A stretch of 64,000 nucleotides of DNA. Origin: Terriglobia bacterium (GTDB taxonomy: Bacteria; Acidobacteriota; Terriglobia; Terriglobales; Acidobacteriaceae). The notes under the pieces are model-generated. The model worked only from the letters and a program-made list of their open reading frames with translations, made no database searches and was not told the DNA's origin. The stretch spans positions 118,445-182,444 of the forward strand of contig JAVUPY010000067.1 in NCBI GenBank assembly GCA_032252755.1, in the 5' to 3' direction. Position 1 is the stretch's first letter. Each line of letters opens with the position of its first letter. Shown here piece after piece: positions 17,300-25,052 of this stretch. The position numbers were made by a program, and so were the translations under genes.

Positions 17300-17880
17300 A
17301 GTCGCTCGACGAGTACCTGCAGGAGGCCGCAAAAGCCCACGGACATCTCTGCGCCGGACAGGTGCTAGGGGTGCGTCTTGCCATGCACGGGCTGAACCTT
17401 TTAGGAATTCAGGACCCACATGGCGCCGACCGAAAACGCACCGTCACCTTTGTCGAGATCGACCGCTGCGCAACCGATGCCGTATCGCTGGTGACCGGAT
17501 GCCGACTGGGAAAGCGCGCGCTGAAGTTTCGCGACTGGGGAAAAATGGCGGCGACTTTCGTCGACGTGCAGTCCGGCAAAGCGGTTCGTATCGCTGCCCG
17601 CGAGTCGTCGAAAGCTCTGGCGCGCGAACTGCATCCGGAACTCGCGAACAAGAATCAGCAGCAGATGCTCGCGTACCGAGAAATGACCGACGAGCAGTTG
17701 TTTACGCACGAGTGGGTCCGCGTGGAACTTCCCGAGCACGAGTTCCCAGGCTACAAGGGCGAGCGCGTGGTCTGCGCAGATTGCGGTGAGGGAATTGCCT
17801 TCCGGCGCGAAGTTGTACGCAACGGAAGAACGCTATGTCGAGCGTGCGCAGGTGAACGCTACTACACGCCAATCAAGTAA
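17296..17880 (+). CDS. FmdE-like protein with C-terminal zinc ribbon (194 aa)
   Basis: Related to subunit E of formylmethanofuran dehydrogenase, but such proteins occur widely outside methanogens. The N-terminal motif AHGHLCAGQ (residues 14-22), VEIDRCATDAVSLVTGCRLGK and the FRDWGKMAATF segment are the family core with its metal-binding Cys/His. The C-terminus is a four-Cys ribbon (CADCGE, CRACAG). ATG overlaps the stop of the exported protein upstream, with AAGGA in front. No molybdenum enzyme or C1 gene is nearby, so its partner is unknown; redox or metal handling is inference. Confidence 0.85.
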   Translation: MKSLDEYLQEAAKAHGHLCAGQVLGVRLAMHGLNLLGIQDPHGADRKRTVTFVEIDRCATDAVSLVTGCRLGKRALKFRDWGKMAATFVDVQSGKAVRIAARESSKALARELHPELANKNQQQMLAYREMTDEQLFTHEWVRVELPEHEFPGYKGERVVCADCGEGIAFRREVVRNGRTLCRACAGERYYTPIK

Positions 17881-17952
17881 CCATTCTGATCAGTTTGGCT
17901 GTGGGTGTTCGGTTCGCGAGTAGCGAACTGGGAAGGCGTTTCGCGAATCGCG

Positions 17953-17982
17953 CAAAACGAAAGGCCCTCCTCGCGGAGAGCC
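17953..17982 (-). terminator. Rho-independent terminator
   Basis: On the minus strand GGCTCTCC, loop GCGA, GGAGGGCC (one G-T pair) is followed by TTTCGTTTT. It ends the transcript of the 140-aa exported protein. Confidence 0.7.
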
Positions 17983-18001
17983 CCGTTTGCGCAAACAAAA
18001 T

Positions 18002-18424
18002 CTATTTGTGTTGAACTTCCTGCCGATGCTGCTGGTTCGCGCGCTTTGCTTCGAGTACGCCGGCGAGGCCAGCCTTCTTCTGCGCGTTCACTGGCGGCTT
18101 CGGTTGCCTGTGAGTTATCGCCGGGTGGCTGTAATGACGGTACGCACGAGCCTCGCGCTGGCGTTCTTTCATCTCCTTCTGATGAGTTTTCGCCTCGCGC
18201 TTGTGCTCCTTCTGCCACATCTTGCTTTCGCTCTTCGCTTTTCCGGGCGGCAAGGCGCCATCGTTCCAGCCTGTTTTCTTGCCCAGGTCTTTGTCCTGAT
18301 GCCACACAGCGCGATGGAACAGTCCGTGGTCGCGATTGCGATCGCGGCCGTGATTCATTGCCACGGAACTCGCTCCCAATCCCACGACAACTGCTGTGAT
18401 TGCCAACCCTGTCCTTAAATCCAT
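18002..18424 (-). CDS. Small basic exported protein (140 aa)
   Basis: N-terminal hydrophobic segment GLAITAVVVGLGASSVAM followed by a His/Lys/Arg/Gln-rich, probably largely helical or disordered body (KSESKMWQKEHKREAKTHQKEMKERQREAR). GGAGAGG eight bases before the ATG and a terminator just after the stop support a real gene. Function unknown. It lies downstream of gatA on the same strand, about 180 bases away. Confidence 0.65.
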   Translation of the reverse strand: MDLRTGLAITAVVVGLGASSVAMNHGRDRNRDHGLFHRAVWHQDKDLGKKTGWNDGALPPGKAKSESKMWQKEHKREAKTHQKEMKERQREARAYRHYSHPAITHRQPKPPVNAQKKAGLAGVLEAKRANQQHRQEVQHK

Positions 18425-18606
18425 TCTTGAGCCTCTCCGAACAACGACAGTGTACAGTGCATTTCGGCCACCGAATGCCTATTAAACCCTAAGTACCTGG
18501 ATGACCGCCAGTTACTTCGTGCGCCAGGGCGGGACATGTCCCTCCGCGTGGCGAAAGAATTACGCCAAGAGGGTGGGTTTGGCTATCGGTGCTTTTACCG
18601 AGCAAA

Positions 18607-20046
18607 TCACCTCGCTCTTTCGTGTTCGACAACGTGTCCTAGACGCAGAATCGTTCCTTCGTCGAAGTGCTTGCCGAGAATCTGCGCGCCGATCGGCAAG
18701 CCTTGCTTCGTTACGCCGCAGGGAACGGAGATTCCGGGAATACCAACGAGATCGGCCGTGACAGTGAAGATGTCGGCGAGGTACATCGAAACGGGATCGT
18801 CGATCTTCTCGCCCAGCTTGAATGCTGGAGTTGGGGTTGTGGGCGTGACGATGGCGTCGACTTCGGCAAAGGCCTGCTGGAAGTCCCGTGCGAGCAGCGT
18901 TCGAACCTGCTGCGCTTTCAGGTAATAGGCGTCGTAATAGCCGGCGCTTAGCGCGTAAGTGCCGAGCATGATCCGGCGTTTCACTTCCGGTCCGAAGCCG
19001 CGGTCGCGAGTCTTGCGGTACATTTCGGCAAGCGTTGCAGTGCCTTTGGCTCGGAAGGCGTAGCGAACGCCGTCGAAGCGGGCGAGATTCGCCGAGGCTT
19101 CGGCGGTCGCGACGATGTAGTAAGTCGGAATCGCGTACCTGGTGTGCGGAAGCGAGATGCGCTTGATCTCGCAGCCTGCGGCTCGAAGATCGTCAATCGT
19201 CCTCTGCACCGCTGCGTTCACTTCGGGGTCGAGTTCCGGCGGGAAGTATTCGTCGGGAATACCGATGCGCAAGCGTTTCGCGTCGCGGCCGATCTCGGAG
19301 ACGTAGTCGCTGACGGGAACGTTCGCGGAGGTCGAGTCACGCTCGTCGCGTCCGGCGATGACCTGCAGGACGGTCGCGGCGTCCTTCACCGTCTTGGTTA
19401 ACGGACCAACGTGATCGAGCGAGGAGGCAAAGGCAATGAGGCCATAGCGCGAGACGCGTCCGTAGGTCGGCATCAGTCCGACAACGCCGCAGAACGCTGC
19501 GGGCTGGCGAATGGAACCTCCGGTATCGGAACCGAGAGTCGCGACTGCCATGTTGGCGGCGACTGCGGCGGCAGAACCTCCGGAAGAACCTCCGGGAACG
19601 CGGGAGAGATCGCGTGGATTGTGGACTGGTCCGTAACCGGAGTTCTCGTTCGAGGAACCCATGGCGAACTCGTCGCAGTTGAGCTTGCCGAGGATGATCG
19701 CGCCAGCGGCCTCCAGCTTCGCTACCGCAGTTGCATCGTAGGGAGCGATGAAGTTCTCCAGTATCCGCGAACCCGCGGTGGTCGTGACTTCGCGGGTCAT
19801 CAGGACGTCCTTGATCGCGACAGGAACTCCGGCGAGAGGCGGAAGTTCGTCGCCGCGATCGGCGATCGCCTCGATCTCGGCGGCTTTCGCCAGTGCGCGC
19901 TCGCGGGTCAAGGTCAGGAAAGCGTGGATCTTCGGGTCGTCAGATTCGATCTTGCGGTAGAAGTGCTCGACGAGCGCCGTTGCGGTGGTTTCCTTACGCA
20001 GGATGAGGTCGCGAACGAAGTCGATGGTGAGAGGCTCGATGTTCAT
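18607..20046 (-). CDS. gatA: Asp-tRNA(Asn)/Glu-tRNA(Gln) amidotransferase subunit A (479 aa)
   Basis: Amidase-signature subunit that releases ammonia from Gln for GatB. The catalytic Lys lies in VAIKDV, the two Ser in VPGGSSGGSAAAVAA and LGSDTGGSIRQPAAFCG, and the C-terminus VGIPGISVPCG is typical. ATG 20046 overlaps the gatC stop as ATGA; the much longer open frame upstream is antisense-type noise. Order DUF721-gatC-gatA; gatB is not in the window, so it must be elsewhere. Confidence 0.97.
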   Translation of the reverse strand: MNIEPLTIDFVRDLILRKETTATALVEHFYRKIESDDPKIHAFLTLTRERALAKAAEIEAIADRGDELPPLAGVPVAIKDVLMTREVTTTAGSRILENFIAPYDATAVAKLEAAGAIILGKLNCDEFAMGSSNENSGYGPVHNPRDLSRVPGGSSGGSAAAVAANMAVATLGSDTGGSIRQPAAFCGVVGLMPTYGRVSRYGLIAFASSLDHVGPLTKTVKDAATVLQVIAGRDERDSTSANVPVSDYVSEIGRDAKRLRIGIPDEYFPPELDPEVNAAVQRTIDDLRAAGCEIKRISLPHTRYAIPTYYIVATAEASANLARFDGVRYAFRAKGTATLAEMYRKTRDRGFGPEVKRRIMLGTYALSAGYYDAYYLKAQQVRTLLARDFQQAFAEVDAIVTPTTPTPAFKLGEKIDDPVSMYLADIFTVTADLVGIPGISVPCGVTKQGLPIGAQILGKHFDEGTILRLGHVVEHERAR

Positions 20047-20372
20047 TCGGTCGCCTCTCCGCTCTTGTCGATGACTTTGGGGACCTTGAAGTAGGTTCCG
20101 TCGGTGTCGGGAGCGTTCATCATGGCCTGCTCGTGCGTAAGAGAAGGCTTCACTTCGTCGGAGCGCATCGCGTAGTCGAACTGAGAGGTTCCTTCGCGCG
20201 TGGTCGTGACTTGCGTCATCGGAGGAACGTCTTTGGTGTCGAGCTGGCTGAGCATGTCGATGTAGTCGAGGATGGAGTTGAGGTCCTTCAACATGCGCTG
20301 TCGTTCGGCGTCGGTGAGCTCGAGGTTCGCGAGTTCGGCAACGTAGAGAACGTCTTTTTCCGATACTTTCAT
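20043..20372 (-). CDS. gatC: Asp/Glu-tRNA amidotransferase subunit C (109 aa)
   Basis: Small subunit that stabilises the GatA-GatB complex. The start VSEKDVLYVAELANLELTDAE and the middle LNSILDYIDMLSQLDTKDVPPM are diagnostic. The start overlaps the stop of the DUF721 gene and the stop overlaps gatA, both as ATGA, so the three genes form a translationally coupled set. Confidence 0.95.
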   Translation of the reverse strand: MKVSEKDVLYVAELANLELTDAERQRMLKDLNSILDYIDMLSQLDTKDVPPMTQVTTTREGTSQFDYAMRSDEVKPSLTHEQAMMNAPDTDGTYFKVPKVIDKSGEATE

Positions 20373-20671
20373 CGAATTGCTGATTTTCCTTTTTCTTTTG
20401 CGAGGACGAAATCGAGGCGTTCGACCTTCTGTCCGGTGTAGTCGCTGAGGAGCTTGAGGTAGTGCGGCATAAGGCCGGCGAGCTGGGCGCGCCAGGTGGC
20501 GTCGGGTACCTCGACGTGGAGCACCCCGTCGGCGAAGGCGAGGGCTTCGGTACGGTCGGCGACGGTCTTGCCGCAGATGAACTGCCAGGCAACGACGGGC
20601 GCCTGCTCAGGCGGAACGTGCGCGAGCATTTCCGCGACGATCTTCTGCAGCGTTCCGCGCGCGAGTTCCAT
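20369..20671 (-). CDS. DUF721 family protein (100 aa)
   Basis: Small protein with the DUF721/DciA-like pattern VAWQFICGKTVADRTEALAFADGVLHVEVPDATWRAQL and LPHYL-type helix. Some DUF721 proteins (DciA) help load the replicative helicase, but short forms like this one have no assigned role. It is the first gene of the gatCA unit and overlaps gatC by four bases. Confidence 0.85.
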   Translation of the reverse strand: MELARGTLQKIVAEMLAHVPPEQAPVVAWQFICGKTVADRTEALAFADGVLHVEVPDATWRAQLAGLMPHYLKLLSDYTGQKVERLDFVLAKEKGKSAIR

Positions 20672-20796
20672 GAGGTTCTCCGAGGGAGTTCTATTGTAAC
20701 GGGTACCGTGCCCGGCGCCCGGTGCCGGGAAAACCCACCCCCTATTTTTCGCTTCACCTGTTTTCAGCGAGTTGCGGAAATTTCAACCGGAGGTGT

Positions 20797-20856
20797 ATGA
20801 AAACAAAGATCTTGAATCTAAAAATACCAGGAATTTCTTTGTTTTCAGGAATTTAG
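20797..20856 (+). CDS. Possible 19-aa peptide in an AT-rich island
   Basis: GGAGG lies four bases before an ATG that opens a 19-codon frame (MKTKILNLKIPGISLFSGI) ending in TAG. TGAAAACAAAGA (20798-20809) at its start is mirrored by TCTTTGTTTTCA (20836-20847) near its end, so the whole frame can fold into a hairpin. Base composition is far more AT-rich than the surroundings. No gene follows within 800 bases on this strand that it could regulate, so it may be chance. Confidence 0.25.
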   Translation: MKTKILNLKIPGISLFSGI

Positions 20857-20973
20857 GTTGGGAATTCCGTGCTGGTTCTCCGTTGTCGGTTCTACGTTCG
20901 CCGAAAGACAAAGCAAGGGGAAGTGCAACAGGTGTCGAAGATCGAACAGAGAGACAACCTCAGTGTTGAGAAG

Positions 20974-21006
20974 CCCAGATCTGCTGACTGCGGCAGATGT
21001 GGGCAT
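20974..21006 (+). repeat. Dispersed palindrome copy
   Basis: CCCAGATCTGC, loop TGACTGC, GGCAGATGTGGGCATC. Same stem words as the copies at 21084 and 24137, with a different loop. Confidence 0.65.
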
Positions 21007-21083
21007 CAAGCGTGCCCTGATAACGAAGTCGGATTGTGAAAGAGCGAAAAGCCCTGCGCTTTATCGCGCAAAGGCGACGCGAT

Positions 21084-21118
21084 CCGCATCTGCTGACTGC
21101 GGCAGATGTGGGGCACCA
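21084..21118 (+). repeat. Dispersed palindrome copy
   Basis: GCATCTGC, loop TGACTGC, GGCAGATGTGGGGCACC. The loop is the same as in the copy 110 bases upstream; the 3' tag GGGGCACC is shared with the copies at 24137 and 27278. Confidence 0.65.
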
Positions 21119-21263
21119 ACACCCGCGAGAAGGGTAGAGCAGGAAAACCTGCGGCGCCCGCTGGGGGCGCCGCTCGACACACTGTGTCCAGAACTATTAT
21201 AAATCGTGGGATCAAGAGTGTTGGTGGCTGGGGATGGGGAAATTTCTGGGGAGTTCCAAAACG

Positions 21264-21298
21264 GGAACAAAAAAGGGGCAGAGCCGAAGCTCTGCCCG
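21264..21298 (-). terminator. Rho-independent terminator behind the TonB-receptor remnant
   Basis: On the minus strand GGGCAGAGC, loop TTCG, GCTCTGCCC is followed by CTTTTTTGTT. A strong intrinsic terminator that now follows only a gene fragment. Confidence 0.85.
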
Positions 21299-21314
21299 GA
21301 AAAGAAGAAGCAGT

Positions 21315-21641
21315 TTAGAAGGTTAACCGTAATCCGAACTCCATCTGGCGTGGCGCACCTAACTGGAATACGCCGCTGCCCAGACCTGCCCGGTTAGCCT
21401 GATCGCCATAGGTGGTTCCGTTCGCCGCTCCCGCGTCTCCGCTCAGAATGCCACTGACCAGAGTATTCGGCGAGTTCGCGAAATTGGCGAAGTTGAAGAG
21501 GTTGTACACATTGATCGAGGGTTCCAGTTTGACGCGCTCGTTGAACTTGATGGGGACAGCGAGCTTTACGTCGAACACCCGCAACCACGTTGAAGTTCGA
21601 TTAAGGTCGAGAGCACAAATATGGATTGGGCACTCGGCTTA
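21315..21641 (-). pseudogene. C-terminal remnant of a TonB-dependent receptor-like outer-membrane protein
   Basis: About 90 residues read FDVKLAVPIKFNERVKLEPS then INVYNLFNFANF and end MEFGLRLTF. This is the last-strands pattern of the large acidobacterial carboxypeptidase-regulatory/TonB-receptor proteins, including the C-terminal aromatic used for outer-membrane insertion. Upstream the frame reads unrelated sequence and meets TAA at 21639-21641, and no plug or barrel is found. The rest of a gene of about 1000 codons is therefore missing. The terminator behind it is intact, so the loss looks like a deletion of the 5' part. Confidence 0.75.
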
Positions 21642-21737
21642 TCCGGCGACCCCTTTGGCGGGCGATTTGGGCGATGCTCGGATTCGGGCGCGAACGATTC
21701 GCTTCCTGAGTTCACTGTATCGCGCTAGAGTTTCACG

Positions 21738-22031
21738 ATGAACCCACGGTTGAGTACGTGGATGGGCAAGCGATGGTGGTTGGTATTCGGCAGCTTTCAG
21801 TTGGTCGGCTTTGCAATAGCAGGTTTTTCGAATGTTCATGGGGACATCGCATTCCTGCTATCGGGGATGTTCCTGTTGCTGCCGGGATCCGCGGTGGTCG
21901 GATTTGTGCCGCTGATAGATATTGTCGGGTTCTGGCCGCTGTGTCTGGTGATCGTGATTGTTAATTTTGTGACGTGGGCGACGATTACCTTGCTGCTCGT
22001 TCGGCTGCAAAGAGGGACAGAGCCGGAATAG
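21738..22031 (+). CDS. Small membrane protein (97 aa)
   Basis: Three hydrophobic segments: WWLVFGSFQLVGFAIAGF, IAFLLSGMFLLLPGSAVVGFVPLI and FWPLCLVIVIVNFVTWATITLLLV. There is no recognised family and no strong ribosome site. It lies divergent from the receptor remnant. Probably a real inner-membrane protein; function unknown. Confidence 0.5.
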   Translation: MNPRLSTWMGKRWWLVFGSFQLVGFAIAGFSNVHGDIAFLLSGMFLLLPGSAVVGFVPLIDIVGFWPLCLVIVIVNFVTWATITLLLVRLQRGTEPE

Positions 22032-22131
22032 GAACATCTTCCTTTTAGCCGATGGTGCTGCTGCAGCGCTGTCGCATGGGCGTCGGAGCTGCGCGCCCAC
22101 AATGTGTCCGAACCGTGAGGCGAAATATAAG

Positions 22132-22181
22132 GTGCGACCGACCATTTTATCCAGGGTATCTGGACGGATGGTCGATCGCAC
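22132..22181. repeat. Nested inverted repeat (14-base arms)
   Basis: GTGCGACCGACCAT (22132-22145) is mirrored, with one mismatch, by ATGGTCGATCGCAC (22168-22181); the loop holds a second hairpin TCCAG/CTGGA. It lies about 100 bases beyond the stop of the collagen-like gene. There is no T-run, so it is not a classical terminator. Confidence 0.6.
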
Positions 22182-22287
22182 AGGTTTACAGGGTAGCCTC
22201 GTATATCGCAGTCCTGAAGGCAAGATATCTACGTTTCGCCACAGTGCGAAAGTACAAGCCTTTACCCGGGTTGCCGTGAGTTCACGA

Positions 22288-23316
22288 TCAGTTGATTTGG
22301 TCCACTGCAATAGCCGTCAAAACTGCATAACCGGCAACGCCATTGCTGCCGGTCATCCAACAGTCCAAGGTTACGGTACCAGGAGAAGTCAAGGTTATGT
22401 AAGCTTGCGACGGTAGAGTCACCGAACTGGTGGGGCCAATTCCGACGGCAGCCGAGGTATCGCCAGCCAGATCGCAGCTGGCCGAATGTGCGCTGGTGTC
22501 GTCGTTTTCTACGTAAGTTTTCCCGAATAACAGGTAGGTACCTGCAGGAAGAGAAAGAGAAGCGACGGTCGTGAAACCGCTATTAATGTTGACCGTGGTG
22601 CCATTGCTAACCCATGCGTGGCTGATTCCACTCGGACCTTGCGGTCCGACTGGTCCGATGGGGCCCTGTAGTCCCTGCGGACCTTGAGGTCCGGCAGGAC
22701 CTTGTGCGCCTGTGGGTCCGGCTGGTCCCTGCGGTCCGGCTGGGCCATTAAAGCTGTTGATGAGTTGCGGCTCGTGACTTGTGTTTGTGGCCTCTTTGCT
22801 GTCGAAGGCGACGGAAATCGACGATAAGGGGCTAGGTACGAGGGCCAAGCCATAGTTCTGCTGGGTACCATCAAGCCATGCCTTAAGCGCTGGAGTGACG
22901 TCGACTTCAATGAAATTGTTGTAAGCGCCTGCCGATACCGGAACGTTTAAGGCAACGCTGGAACCAAGGGGCGGCGTGTTGTTAAACGTGATGGTGTTTT
23001 CATCCCATGCGCCATCAATGAGGTAGACGTCGAAGGTTCCGGTGCCGGTTACCCCGGAGACAAATAGCCGAAGCGTGGACTTATTGAGTTGGCCGGGATC
23101 GACGCCGCTTGGAAGCGAGGAGAGATCGAAGCGCACGAAAGCTGTGCCGCCACCCCCCGCCTGCACTACAAGTGAAGAGTTGCCGCCATAGTTGGCCTTG
23201 TTTTTTGCGACGGACACAAAAGAGTCCGCTGCGGGCGGCGCTTGCGCCAGTACAACGACACTGGAGAGTGCGAACGCCAAAGTCGCAAGCCGTAAAGGCC
23301 ATCTGCTGATGGTCAT
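22288..23316 (-). CDS. Exported DNRLRE-like protein with collagen-type Gly-X-Y stretch (342 aa)
   Basis: Signal peptide at residues 1-24 ([16 protein letters not shown]). Residues 30-187 match the DNRLRE pattern: [65 protein letters not shown] and NYGLAL. Residues 191-230 are about 13 Gly-X-Y triplets ([13 protein letters not shown]...) that could form a collagen-like triple helix. A C-terminal beta-rich domain (residues 231-342) with two Cys follows. AAGGAG five bases before ATG 23316 fixes the start. The layout suggests a trimeric surface or filament protein with a stalk between two heads. Function unknown. Confidence 0.85.
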   Translation of the reverse strand: MTISRWPLRLATLAFALSSVVVLAQAPPAADSFVSVAKNKANYGGNSSLVVQAGGGGTAFVRFDLSSLPSGVDPGQLNKSTLRLFVSGVTGTGTFDVYLIDGAWDENTITFNNTPPLGSSVALNVPVSAGAYNNFIEVDVTPALKAWLDGTQQNYGLALVPSPLSSISVAFDSKEATNTSHEPQLINSFNGPAGPQGPAGPTGAQGPAGPQGPQGLQGPIGPVGPQGPSGISHAWVSNGTTVNINSGFTTVASLSLPAGTYLLFGKTYVENDDTSAHSASCDLAGDTSAAVGIGPTSSVTLPSQAYITLTSPGTVTLDCWMTGSNGVAGYAVLTAIAVDQIN

Positions 23317-23544
23317 ATTTGCTCCTTGAAGGATTGGGTCGGCGCTGCTGCCGAGGAGCGAAGGAATATCCCGGCTAAACATTCACGGTCAAATGAAACG
23401 CAGATGAAATGGATGTGACCTGAAAAGTACTCGGGATTCAGAGTCTTAGGATGTGTTATGACACGGCGAATTGGGATCGCGGCGGCGCACAACAGGGTTC
23501 GGGCCACAGCTGAATAACTACAACAAAAGTGGGGGTGAAGAGTG

Positions 23545-24096
23545 TCACTCGGCAGTCGTGCGCAGGGTGCGGTATTTGCGGAGGAGTTCGTAGAGGACGA
23601 CGCCGCCGGCGGTGGCGACGTTGAGCGAGCTTTTCTGGCCGAGCATTGGGATTCGGACGTGGGTGTCGGCGAGGGCGAGCAGTTCGGGGCGCAGGCCTTC
23701 GACTTCGTTTCCGAAAGCAACGCAGATAGGGAAGCGCGGTTGCCAGTCGTAGAGATCGAGTGCCTGTGGGCTGGTTTCGATGGCGGCGATTTCGAAGCCG
23801 CGGCGGCGGAGATCACTCAGAATTTTGATGGCATCCCAGTCGTGTTCCCAGGGGACGGTTTGCTCGGCGCCGAGAGCAGTTTTGGTGATGGCGTTCTTGG
23901 GCGGGTGCGCGGTGATTCCGCCGAGACAGAGTTTTTGGAGGCCGACGCCGTCGGCGACACGGAAGAATGCGCCGACGTTGTACATGCTGCGAACGTTGTC
24001 GAGAAGAACGGCGGCGGGGAGTCGGAGGCCTGCGTAGGCGGCGAGAGGTGAGTTGAGGCGTTCGCGGAAGACGGTGGTGGTGTTCTGGGTACGCAT
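23545..24096 (-). CDS. SpoU/TrmH family RNA methyltransferase (183 aa)
   Basis: Knotted SPOUT methyltransferase. Motif 1 is LLDNVRSMYNVGAFFRVADG, motif 2 is ICVAFGNEVEGL, and motif 3 is IPMLGQKSSLNVATAGGVVLYEL. These place it with 2'-O-ribose methyltransferases acting on tRNA or rRNA; the short form without an N-terminal substrate domain resembles TrmL/TrmH-like proteins. The target is unknown. ATG 24096 was chosen; the frame continues upstream through the palindrome cluster, which is not coding. Confidence 0.9.
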   Translation of the reverse strand: MRTQNTTTVFRERLNSPLAAYAGLRLPAAVLLDNVRSMYNVGAFFRVADGVGLQKLCLGGITAHPPKNAITKTALGAEQTVPWEHDWDAIKILSDLRRRGFEIAAIETSPQALDLYDWQPRFPICVAFGNEVEGLRPELLALADTHVRIPMLGQKSSLNVATAGGVVLYELLRKYRTLRTTAE

Positions 24097-24136
24097 GGGT
24101 GGACAGGAACAAAATATCACCCGGCGGACGGAAAGA

Positions 24137-24172
24137 CCCACATCTGCGAAAAGCGCGCAGATGTGGGGCACC
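24137..24172 (+). repeat. Dispersed palindrome copy (best example)
   Basis: CCCACATCTGC, loop GAAAAGCGC, GCAGATGTGGGGCACC: an 11-base perfect stem with a GCACC tag. It is the reference copy for the family and the first of three stem-loops in a row. Confidence 0.8.
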
Positions 24173-24210
24173 AGCACCAAGCGGCCACTGAGAGGAAAGT
24201 TCGTGGTCAA

Positions 24211-24247
24211 CCGGCCCTTTCCAAAAACGGGAAAGGACCGGGCACCC
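24211..24247 (+). repeat. Stem-loop with GGGCACCC tag
   Basis: CCGG-C-CCTTTCC pairs with GGAAAGG-A-CCGG and is followed by GCACCC. The stem differs from the copy at 24137 but the 3' tag is the same. Confidence 0.6.
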
Positions 24248-24277
24248 AGCACGGAAGGAAACCAGCCAAAACAACGA

Positions 24278-24308
24278 CCCCGCCCAAGCGAGCTTGGACG
24301 GGGCACCC
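24278..24308 (+). repeat. Stem-loop with GGGGCACCC tag
   Basis: CCCCG-C-CCAAGC pairs with GCTTGG-A-CGGGG and is followed by CACCC. Third tagged stem-loop in a row, just before the stop of the DinB-like gene on the other strand. Confidence 0.6.
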
Positions 24309-24323
24309 GGTTGCGGGCATTCG

Positions 24324-24836
24324 CTACTTCTTTTTGGCGGTTGGGGGGAGCAGGCCGTTGAGGCGGAGGTAGGTTGCCATTTGGGCGTAGTGGTCTGCCC
24401 AGTCGGCACTGAGGTCGAGGACGGCGGCACCCTTGGTCATCTTGCGGCCGCCGAACATGGTGACTTCTTCGCCGAGTTGGCTGTCCTGGAGTTTGGGAAG
24501 CTGCGCGGTGCAGTACTCGAACGATTTCTTCAGCGCGTCGACGAGTTTGTCCTTGGGATCGGTTTCCTTTACGCCGGCTTCGGGGGCAGTTCCGCCGGTC
24601 AATCTCGAGCAGAAGAAATAGTTGGCGCCGGTGGCGTGGGCGAGCCAGTGTCCAAAGGGGACCTGGGCTTCGGTGGGTTTGAATCCGTACTTGTCAGCGG
24701 GCATCTCTTCGCCGGCGGCGACGGTCTTCTTTTCGACGCGCGGCAGGTCGTTGCGCAGGGCGTCGGAGACGGGGTTCTGGGCCCAGGCACATGCGCAGCC
24801 GGAAAGAAACAGGGCTGCGAAAATCGTCTTCTTCAT
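24324..24836 (-). CDS. Exported DinB-like protein (170 aa)
   Basis: Four-helix DinB/YfiT-type fold with the putative metal-binding His positions in PFGHWLAHATGANYFF and ADWADHYAQMATYLRLNG. The N-terminus MKKTIFAALFLSGCACAWAQ is a signal peptide, possibly a lipoprotein (SGC). AGGAG seven bases before ATG 24836 fixes the start. DinB-family proteins include metal-dependent thiol transferases and many of unknown function; an exported form suggests a periplasmic role. Function unknown. Confidence 0.82.
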   Translation of the reverse strand: MKKTIFAALFLSGCACAWAQNPVSDALRNDLPRVEKKTVAAGEEMPADKYGFKPTEAQVPFGHWLAHATGANYFFCSRLTGGTAPEAGVKETDPKDKLVDALKKSFEYCTAQLPKLQDSQLGEEVTMFGGRKMTKGAAVLDLSADWADHYAQMATYLRLNGLLPPTAKKK

Positions 24837-24931
24837 TCTCTTCTCCTGTAAAGCGCGTAACAGTGTAACCGAAAACATCAATCCAGAGGACGCTGAGGCG
24901 AGAAGGGAAGGTCGGGCCTGGAGCAGGGGCT

Positions 24932-24967
24932 ACCCACATCTGTGAAATACGCGACGATGTACCGCAT
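24932..24967 (+). repeat. Degenerate palindrome copy
   Basis: CCCACATCTGTGAAATACGC followed by GACGATGTACCGCAT. The left arm and loop match the family; the right arm is decayed. Confidence 0.4.
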
Positions 24968-25052
24968 CGCTGCTGCTGGATTGCGGTAATCCTGGGGAAT
25001 AAAGCCTCCATCCAAGGTAAATGTGAATGAATTGCGCCACTTGGGAGGGAAC

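Larger units (their letters stand above)
20672..21314. other. Gene-poor stretch with repeats and a possible leader peptide
   Basis: About 640 bases with no convincing gene. It holds a GGTACC/GGTGCC-type repeat (20697-20732), an AT-rich island with a 12-base inverted repeat and a 19-codon frame, two copies of the dispersed palindrome (20974, 21084) and a minus-strand terminator (21264). The contrast with compact neighbours suggests a recombination or decay site. Confidence 0.7.

Noticed and set aside
18531..18542. 12-base palindrome GGGACATGTCCC as an operator
   Set aside because: It stands alone between gatA and the next gene, with no promoter or second copy nearby; chance cannot be excluded.
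22102..22416. 104-codon plus-strand frame running into the collagen-like gene
   Set aside because: Overlaps the antisense end of a real gene and contains the nested hairpin; no protein-like pattern.
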